From positions 1-6,885 of the forward strand of contig JAODAU010000144.1 of NCBI GenBank assembly GCA_025463615.1: a stretch of DNA of 6,885 bases, given 5' to 3'. The stretch is from Microbacteriaceae bacterium. Its GTDB lineage: Bacteria; Actinomycetota; Actinomycetes; Actinomycetales; Microbacteriaceae. Below the pieces are notes generated by a model, which did no database searches, had not been told where the DNA came from, and worked only from the letters and a program-made list of their open reading frames with translations. Shown one piece after another: positions 1-4,374 of the stretch; the stretch's first letter is position 1; each line of letters starts with the position of its first letter. The translations under genes and the position numbers were made by a program.

Positions 1-599
1 CCCGCCTCGGCGCCCTGCCAGTCGATCGCGTACGCGCCGTAGATCGCCTCGAGCACGGCCGGCAGGCGGTCGGCCATCATGCCTCTGTCGGGCACGACGA
101 ACGGGATGCGGGCGTCGCGGATGCGGCGTTTGGCCCGCACCAGCCGCTGCGCCATGGTGGCCGTCGGCACGGCGAAGGCCCCCGCGATGCGCGCCGCGTC
201 GAAGCCGAGCACGGTCTGCAGCATGAGCGGCGTGCGCGCGGCGGCGTCGATCGCCGGGTGTGCGCAGACGAAGAGCAGCTCGAGCCGTTTATCCGGGATC
301 GCGTCGGGATCGTGTTCGATCACCTGCGCCTCCAGCTCGAGCAGGGGAGCGGCGCGGCGATGCGCCGCGGAGCGGTAAAGGTCGGTCACCCGGTTGCGGG
401 CGACCGTGAGCAGCCAGGCCTGCGGGTTCGACGGGATGCCCGACCCCGGCCACGAGAGCAGCGCACGCTCGAAGGCGTCGGCCAGGGCATCCTCGGCCGC
501 CCCGATGTCGCCGGTCTGCGCGGCGAGGATGGCGAGGAGCCGCCCGTAGGACTCGCGGGCGACGGCCTCGGCCGTCTCGGCTACTGCGCCTGGTGCCAC
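1..599 (-). CDS. ECF sigma factor with DUF6596 region (ECF42-like), partial at 3' end
   Basis: Extracytoplasmic-function RNA polymerase sigma factor that would direct RNA polymerase to a small set of promoters. The visible 199 residues start at a GTG at 599. Residues ~10-80 look like sigma region 2 (AEDALADAFERAL, then PQAWLLTVARNRVTDLYR at ~59-76). Residues ~103-118 carry DKRLELLFVCAHPAID, a hallmark of the COG4941/DUF6596 sigma factors. Residues ~120-160 are the region 4 helix-turn-helix (GFDAARIAGAFAVPTATMAQRLVRAKRRI). The start of the C-terminal extension (from ~165) is present, but the gene leaves the window before its end; full-length relatives are about 400 residues. It overlaps the upstream DGPF gene by 19 bp and has no clear Shine-Dalgarno, which suggests translational coupling. 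Family knowledge: ECF42 sigma factors sit next to DGPF proteins and lack an anti-sigma factor; their C-terminal extension is thought to control activity. The family call is firm; the exact start is less so. Confidence 0.93.
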   Translation of the reverse strand, partial: MAPGAVAETAEAVARESYGRLLAILAAQTGDIGAAEDALADAFERALLSWPGSGIPSNPQAWLLTVARNRVTDLYRSAAHRRAAPLLELEAQVIEHDPDAIPDKRLELLFVCAHPAIDAAARTPLMLQTVLGFDAARIAGAFAVPTATMAQRLVRAKRRIRDARIPFVVPDRGMMADRLPAVLEAIYGAYAIDWQGAEA

Positions 600-958
600 G
601 AGCCGTCGCTGAACACCAGCTCGGAGGGTCGCACCTCGACCCAGCCGTACTGCGCGCCCGGGCACTTCGCGGCCCAGGAGATGGCGGCATCCAGGTCGGG
701 CACCTCGATCACAAACGCGCCGGCGAGCTTCTCGCGGGTGTCGGCGAACGGGCCGTCCTGCACCTGCACCGCGCCGTCGCGCACCGAGACGACGGTCGTG
801 ACCTCCGAGGGCTGCAGGATGTCGGCGGAGATCAGCACCCCGGCCGACGCGAGGTCCTTGCCGTACAGGTCGAACAGGGTCTGGAACTCGGACATCGCCT
901 CGGGGGAGATCTCGACGTCCTTCGCCTCCTGGGCGGTGAGCAGCAGTGAGTAACGCAT
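581..958 (-). CDS. DGPF/YCII-related small protein paired with ECF sigma factor
   Basis: A 125-residue protein of the YCII-related (DGPF domain) family. The signature DGPFAD lies at residues 68-73, followed by TREKLAGAFVIEVPDLDAAISWA, the usual ferredoxin-like alpha/beta segment, and the length is normal for the family. I chose the ATG at 958 (MRYSLLL) because relatives begin with this strand and because a good AAGGA ribosome binding site (964-968 on the minus strand) lies 5 nt upstream. An upstream ATG at 991 in the same frame would place the binding site inside the gene. The 3' end overlaps the sigma gene start, so the two are almost certainly co-transcribed. Biochemical function is unknown; in ECF42 loci such proteins are the usual sigma partners and targets, and a link to stress or toxic small molecules is only inferred. 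No signal peptide or membrane segment is seen. Confidence 0.93.
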   Translation of the reverse strand: MRYSLLLTAQEAKDVEISPEAMSEFQTLFDLYGKDLASAGVLISADILQPSEVTTVVSVRDGAVQVQDGPFADTREKLAGAFVIEVPDLDAAISWAAKCPGAQYGWVEVRPSELVFSDGSWHQAQ

Positions 959-963
959 GGGAT

Positions 964-968
964 TCCTT
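964..968 (-). promoter_or_regulatory. Ribosome binding site deciding the DGPF gene start
   Basis: AAGGA on the minus strand sits 5 nt before the ATG at 958. It supports this start over the in-frame ATG at 991, from which the first residues (MTVSTRQIRNP) do not resemble the family. Confidence 0.75.
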
Positions 969-998
969 ATCTGTCGTGTGGATACTGTCACCCCTCAT

Positions 999-1025
999 GA
1001 CGGCGTCGGCAAGGCCGGATCGACA
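999..1025 (-). promoter_or_regulatory. Candidate ECF42-type promoter (TGTCGA-N17-CGTC) for the DGPF-sigma operon
   Basis: On the minus strand, TGTCGA occupies 1025-1020 and CGTC occupies 1002-999, with exactly 17 nt between them. This fits the -35 TGTCGA and -10 CG(A/T)C consensus that I recall for ECF42 sigma factors. A start site about 7 nt downstream of the -10 would be near 992 and give a leader of ~34 nt before the ATG at 958, with the AAGGA site well placed. The downstream operon encodes an ECF42-like sigma factor, so autoregulation is the natural reading. This is inferred from motif, spacing and context only. Confidence 0.62.
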
Positions 1026-1101
1026 CTTCGGCGAAAACTTCTGTGACGCCGTGTGTCGCGCGGGGGTGCGACGACGATGGTGACGCCGACACGATGGGGC
1101 C

Positions 1102-2493
1102 ATGACTCGACAGATCCGCTTCAACGCCTTCGACATGAACTGCGTCGCCCACCAGTCCTCCGGCATGTGGCGCCACCCCGACGACCAGGCCTGGCGCTAC
1201 AAGGACCTCACCTACTGGACCGAGCTCGCGAAGCTGCTCGAGGGCGGCACCTTCGACGGCATCTTCATCGCCGACGTGCTCGGCACCTACGACGTCTACG
1301 GTGGCAGCAACGAGGCGGCGATCCGCCACGGCGCACAGGTGCCGGTCAACGACCCGGTGCTGCTCGTCTCGGCGATGGCGCTCGTCACCGAGCACCTCGG
1401 CTTCGGCATCACCGCGGGCACCGCCTACGAGCATCCGTACCCGTTCGCCCGCCGCATGTCCACGCTCGACCACCTCACCAACGGCCGCATCGGCTGGAAC
1501 GTGGTGACCGGCTACCTTCCCAGCGCCGCGCGCAACATGGGCCACGAGGACCAGCTCGAGCACGACGACCGTTACGACGTCGCCGACGAATACCTCGACG
1601 TGCTCTACAAGCTCTGGGAGGGCTCCTGGGAGGATGACGCGGTGCAGCGCAACCGCGAGACCGGCGTCTTCACCGACCCGGCCAAGGTGCACGAGATCGG
1701 GCACGCGGGCAAGCACTTCACGGTTCCCGGCATCCACCTCTCCGAGCCGTCCAGCCAGCGCACGCCGGTGATCTACCAGGCCGGCGCGTCGCCGCGCGGC
1801 ATCGCGTTCGCGGCGGGCAACGCCGAGGCGATCTTCGTCGCGGCGCCGACCAAGGCGGTGCTCGCCTCGACGGTCAGGCGCATCCGCGACGCCCTCGAGG
1901 CCGCCGGGCGCGACCGCTACTCGGCCAAGATCTACACGCTGCTCACGATCATCACCGACGAGACCGAGGAGAAGGCGAAAGCCAAGCACGCCGACTACCT
2001 GCAGTACGCCAGCGACGAGGGCGCGCTCGTCTTCATGTCGGGCTGGATGGGCATCGACCTCTCGCAGTACGACCTCGACGAGCCGGTCGGCAACGTGGAG
2101 AGCAACGCCATCAAGTCGGTGATCGCCAACTTCCAGGAGTCCGCGGCCAACGGCGAGGAGTTCACCGTGCGCGACATCGGCCGCCACGGGGCGATCGGCG
2201 GCCTCGGGCCGTACATCGTCGGCTCGGGCGAGCAGATCGCCGACCAGCTGCAGGAGTGGGTGGATGAGACGGATGTCGACGGCTTCAACCTCGCCTACGC
2301 GATCACGCCCGGCACCTTCGAGGACGTGATCGAGCACGTCATCCCCGTGCTCCGCGCCCGAGGCGCGTACCCGGAGGCCTACGCCGACGGCAGCCTGCGC
2401 AACAAGCTGCACGGCCGCGGCGACCGGCTTCCGGAGGAGCACAAGGGCGCCACCTTCCGCATCGGCGGGTCGGGGTCGACCTCGCCGCGCTGA
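1102..2493 (+). CDS. NtaA/DszA/DmoA-family FMNH2-dependent monooxygenase (LLM class)
   Basis: A 463-residue flavin-dependent monooxygenase of the bacterial luciferase superfamily, in the nitrilotriacetate/dibenzothiophene-sulfone/dimethylsulfide monooxygenase branch. These cytosolic enzymes use reduced FMN, delivered by a separate reductase, and O2 to oxidise small S- or N-containing or aromatic compounds. Visible features are the N-terminal MTRQIRFNAFDMNCVAHQS strand, WRHPDDQAWRYKDLTYWTELAKLLE, the GTFDGIFIADVLGTYDVYGG stretch, TNGRIGWNVVTGY (GWNVVT at ~131-136) and TPVIYQAGASPRGIAFAAGNAEAIF, all typical of this branch. Length is normal. The ATG at 1102 matches the family N-terminus, but the only G-rich stretch before it (GGGG at 1096-1099) is too close to be a good binding site. 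No flavin reductase gene is in the window, so the reductase is encoded elsewhere. It is first in a co-directional trio with a patatin-like hydrolase and an SRPBCC protein. The substrate cannot be read from the sequence. Confidence 0.94.
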   Translation: MTRQIRFNAFDMNCVAHQSSGMWRHPDDQAWRYKDLTYWTELAKLLEGGTFDGIFIADVLGTYDVYGGSNEAAIRHGAQVPVNDPVLLVSAMALVTEHLGFGITAGTAYEHPYPFARRMSTLDHLTNGRIGWNVVTGYLPSAARNMGHEDQLEHDDRYDVADEYLDVLYKLWEGSWEDDAVQRNRETGVFTDPAKVHEIGHAGKHFTVPGIHLSEPSSQRTPVIYQAGASPRGIAFAAGNAEAIFVAAPTKAVLASTVRRIRDALEAAGRDRYSAKIYTLLTIITDETEEKAKAKHADYLQYASDEGALVFMSGWMGIDLSQYDLDEPVGNVESNAIKSVIANFQESAANGEEFTVRDIGRHGAIGGLGPYIVGSGEQIADQLQEWVDETDVDGFNLAYAITPGTFEDVIEHVIPVLRARGAYPEAYADGSLRNKLHGRGDRLPEEHKGATFRIGGSGSTSPR

Positions 2494-2532
2494 ACGGACA
2501 GCCGCGCGGGATACGGTGGAGCTACATCGCGC

Positions 2533-2539
2533 AAAGGAG
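2533..2539 (+). promoter_or_regulatory. Strong ribosome binding site for the patatin-like gene
   Basis: AAAGGAG lies 5 nt before the ATG at 2545. It is the best Shine-Dalgarno sequence in the window and fixes this start, in contrast to the poor sites before the monooxygenase, MarR and FUSC genes. Confidence 0.8.
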
Positions 2540-2544
2540 CTGAC

Positions 2545-3384
2545 ATGACAGGTGCCGTCGTTTTCTCTGGTGGGGGTCTGGCCGGAATAGCCTGGGAGAT
2601 CGGCATCCTCGCCGGCATCTCGGATGCCTCGCCGCAGGCCTTCGCCGCGATCACCGACCCGAGCGTGCTGTACGTGGGCACCTCGGCCGGGTCGGCCGTG
2701 GCATCCCAGCTCGCCGGCGGCGCCCCGATCGAGGACCTCTTCGCGGTGCAGATCGCCGAGGAGTCCGCGGAGCTCGGCGCCGAGTTCGACGCCGACTCGT
2801 TCACGCAGACGATGAACGCGCTCATGGAGGGCGTCACCACGGCCGAGGAGGCGCGGCGTCGCATCGGGCGCTTCGCGCTCGACGCCGAGACCCCCGCGGG
2901 CGAGGACCGGCGCGCCGTGATCGCCGCCCGCCTCACCACCAGCGAGTGGCCGGACCGCCGCCTGCTGATCACCGCCGTCAACGCCGAGAACGGCGAGCTG
3001 CGGGTCTTCGACCGCGACTCGGGCGTGCCGCTGCTCGACGCGGTGACCGCGAGCTGCGCCGTGCCCGGCGTCTGGCCGACCGTGCTCATCGACGGCGTGC
3101 GCTACACCGACGGGGGCGTGCGTTCGATCTCGAACGCCGACCTGGCCGCGGGCAGCGACCCCGTGCTCATCCTCACCCCGTCGCTGCCGGACGGCCCCGC
3201 CGGTCCGGTGATCTCGGAGGCGCAGCTCGCGCCCCTGGGTGGCGTGACCGCCGTGTACGCCGACGAGGCATCGCTGCGATCGTTCGGGGCGAACCCGCTC
3301 GACCCGGCCGTGCGGCCGCCTGCCGCGTGGGCGGGGCGCGAGCAGGGGCGGCTCCTCGCCGCGGGGCTCGACGGCTGGCTGTGA
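2545..3384 (+). CDS. Patatin-like phospholipase/esterase family protein
   Basis: A 279-residue serine hydrolase-fold protein with the patatin Ser-Asp dyad. FSGGGLAGIAWEIG (residues 7-20) is the Gly-rich oxyanion loop, GTSAG at 45-49 is the GxSxG nucleophile elbow with Ser47, and TDGGVRSISNADLA contains the catalytic Asp189 in DGG. The oxyanion loop lacks the Arg/Lys of the classical GGGxRG motif; GGGxxGIAWEIG is, to my recollection, the normal form in an actinobacterial subgroup, so this is not evidence of inactivation. There is no signal peptide or transmembrane helix, so it should be cytosolic, acting on lipid acyl esters or similar esters. A strong AAAGGAG site 5 nt upstream fixes the ATG at 2545. 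The 51-bp gap after the monooxygenase gene and 54-bp gap before the SRPBCC gene are compatible with one transcript. The substrate is unknown. Confidence 0.92.
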   Translation: MTGAVVFSGGGLAGIAWEIGILAGISDASPQAFAAITDPSVLYVGTSAGSAVASQLAGGAPIEDLFAVQIAEESAELGAEFDADSFTQTMNALMEGVTTAEEARRRIGRFALDAETPAGEDRRAVIAARLTTSEWPDRRLLITAVNAENGELRVFDRDSGVPLLDAVTASCAVPGVWPTVLIDGVRYTDGGVRSISNADLAAGSDPVLILTPSLPDGPAGPVISEAQLAPLGGVTAVYADEASLRSFGANPLDPAVRPPAAWAGREQGRLLAAGLDGWL

Positions 3385-3423
3385 CCCGATCCGCCCGGGT
3401 GTCCGCTCCGAACGACCTGTGAC

Positions 3424-3432
3424 AGGAAGAGG
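3424..3432 (+). promoter_or_regulatory. Ribosome binding site for the SRPBCC gene
   Basis: AGGAAGAGG lies 6 nt before the ATG at 3439. It supports internal initiation within a polycistronic message and fixes this start. Confidence 0.65.
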
Positions 3433-3438
3433 TGCCGC

Positions 3439-3915
3439 ATGCCCGGTTCGAGTGCGACGGTCGAGGGCGTGGCGAAGGCCCCGCTCGACGTCACCTGGGC
3501 GATCGCGACGCCGCTGACCCCGGTGGGGTTCTACCCGAAATTCGGGCCACTGCCCGCCGTGCTCGAGGTGCGCAACCAGACCGGGGCGTGGGATGCCGCG
3601 GGCCAGACCCGGCAGCTCATGCTGTCGGACGGCGGCAGCGTGGTCGAGCACACGGTCGAGGTGGATGCCCCGGGACGGTTCGTCTACGAGCTGAGCGACT
3701 TCCAGAAGCTGTTCGGGCGGCTCGTGAGCGGGGCGCGCGCCGAGTGGGTGTTCAGCGAGGTGGCGGGCGGCACAAACATCCGCTGGACGTACACGTTCCA
3801 CCCGTATCGCAGCGGGCGACTGCCGGTCGCGCTGATCGTGCGACTGGCGTGGGGGCCGTACATGCGGCGGGTGCTGCCGGGGATCATCGCCGAGGTAGAG
3901 CGCCGGGCGAGCTAG
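3439..3915 (+). CDS. SRPBCC-fold (START/polyketide cyclase-like) protein
   Basis: A 158-residue protein whose pattern fits the SRPBCC superfamily (Polyketide_cyc2-like): an N-terminal strand (SATVEGVAKAPLDVTWAIA), a helix with FYPKFGPLPAVLEV, alternating strands RQLMLSDGGSVVEHTVEVD, RFVYELSDF, ARAEWVFSEVAGGTNIRWTYTFHPY, and a long C-terminal helix ending VLPGIIAEVERRAS. Such proteins form a hydrophobic cavity that binds lipids or other apolar ligands; no catalytic residues can be assigned. Cytosolic, with no signal peptide. AGGAAGAGG (3424-3432), 6 nt before the ATG, supports the start. It follows the patatin-like gene by 54 bp on the same strand, so a shared transcript is likely, and a ligand-binding role beside an ester hydrolase is plausible but inferred. 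Its TAG stop lies in a CTAG shared with the stop of the convergent MarR gene. Confidence 0.85.
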   Translation: MPGSSATVEGVAKAPLDVTWAIATPLTPVGFYPKFGPLPAVLEVRNQTGAWDAAGQTRQLMLSDGGSVVEHTVEVDAPGRFVYELSDFQKLFGRLVSGARAEWVFSEVAGGTNIRWTYTFHPYRSGRLPVALIVRLAWGPYMRRVLPGIIAEVERRAS

Positions 3916-4346
3916 CTGGAGGCCAGGCGGTCGAGCACCGGGCGCACGATCGCGAGCAGGCTGCGCTCGGTCTCGCTGAGGCCGTCGATCGCGGCGGCCA
4001 ACCAGGCGTCGCGCTCCGCCATGTCGGCGACGAGGGCGCCGCGGCCGGCATCCGTGATCGACAGCATCGACTCGCGGCCGTCGCGCGCGCTGCGCTCGCG
4101 GGTGATGAGCCCGTCGGCCTGCAGCTCGGCGAAGGTGCGGGTGAGCGACTGCGGGCGCTGCCGCTCGACCAGGGCGATCTCGCCGGGGGTGAGCGGCCCG
4201 GCGGCGTGGAGGCGCCCGAGCACGATCAGCTTGTTGGGGCTCATCGAGCCGTCCCGGCGCTCCGAGCGGAGGCGGCGCGCGAGGCGCGTCACCGAACGCC
4301 GGAGCATGACCGCCTCGTCTTGCGTGACCCGATCCGTCGCCTGCAT
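3912..4346 (-). CDS. MarR-family winged-helix transcriptional regulator
   Basis: A 144-residue DNA-binding regulator of the usual MarR length. The N-terminal dimerisation helix (~8-32) is followed by SMSPNKLIVLGRL (34-46), the helix-turn-helix LTPGEIALVERQRPQSLTRTFAELQADGLI (52-81) and the wing ITRERSARDGRESMLSITDAG with the conserved D-x-R (Asp89, Arg91). A C-terminal dimer helix (SETERSLLAIVRPVLDRLA) closes the protein. I chose the ATG at 4346: the frame stays open upstream to 4781, but that extension is antisense to the FUSC gene and is Thr/Ser/Arg-rich junk. No Shine-Dalgarno precedes 4346; a -10-like TAGCGT (4359-4354) ends 8 nt upstream, so the mRNA may be leaderless. It is divergent from the FUSC membrane protein gene across 28 bp with an imperfect dyad, so it probably represses itself and that transporter. 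The effector may be a phenolic or other lipophilic ligand, by family analogy only. Confidence 0.93.
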   Translation of the reverse strand: MQATDRVTQDEAVMLRRSVTRLARRLRSERRDGSMSPNKLIVLGRLHAAGPLTPGEIALVERQRPQSLTRTFAELQADGLITRERSARDGRESMLSITDAGRGALVADMAERDAWLAAAIDGLSETERSLLAIVRPVLDRLASS

Positions 4347-4374
4347 AATCAGTACGCTATCACTTACTATTCGG
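4347..4374. promoter_or_regulatory. Divergent marR/FUSC control region with candidate MarR operator
   Basis: This short gap is strikingly AT-rich for the window. It holds an imperfect inverted repeat at 4351-4368, AGTACGCTATCACTTACT, with perfect AGTA/TACT ends and 6 of 9 matching half-site positions. -10-like hexamers sit on both strands: TACTAT at 4365-4370 (plus) and TAGCGT at 4359-4354 (minus). No convincing -35 boxes are seen. A MarR dimer bound to the dyad would cover both -10 elements, which fits simultaneous repression of marR and the FUSC gene. The assignment rests on position, symmetry and base composition. Confidence 0.55.

Larger units (their letters stand above)
959..1101. other. 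Divergent intergenic region between DGPF-sigma operon and monooxygenase gene
   Basis: This is the longest non-coding stretch (143 bp). It contains the candidate ECF42-type promoter and the ribosome binding site for the minus-strand operon. For the plus-strand monooxygenase gene I find no convincing -35/-10 pair and only a too-close GGGG before the ATG. I see no riboswitch, attenuator or strong hairpin. Confidence 0.6.

Noticed and set aside
258..953. Plus-strand open frames across the sigma and DGPF genes (79-378, 258-953, 593-949)
   Set aside because: They are antisense to minus-strand genes with clear family motifs, and no binding sites or domains are seen.
581..991. Longer DGPF protein from the ATG at 991
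   Set aside because: The AAGGA site lies just before 958, family similarity begins at MRYSLLL, and the predicted transcription start (~992) would leave no leader for a 991 start.
1040..1101. A sigma-70-type promoter for the monooxygenase gene
   Set aside because: No -35/-10 pair with acceptable match and spacing could be found; any call would be guesswork.
3384..3400. ACCCG/CGGGT hairpin just after the patatin-like gene stop, as a terminator
   Set aside because: The stem is only 5 bp with a 7-nt loop and no U-tract. The SRPBCC gene follows in the same direction with its own binding site, so read-through is more likely.
988..3801. A 937-codon open frame on the minus strand
   Set aside because: It is antisense to three well-supported plus-strand genes. 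Its translation is Arg/Gly/His/Val-rich low-complexity sequence with no recognisable domain, as expected from stop-poor high-GC DNA.
4021..4374. Extension of the FUSC frame upstream to the ATG at 4021
   Set aside because: That segment is antisense to the MarR gene and its translation is Arg/Ser-rich, unlike any FUSC N-terminus.
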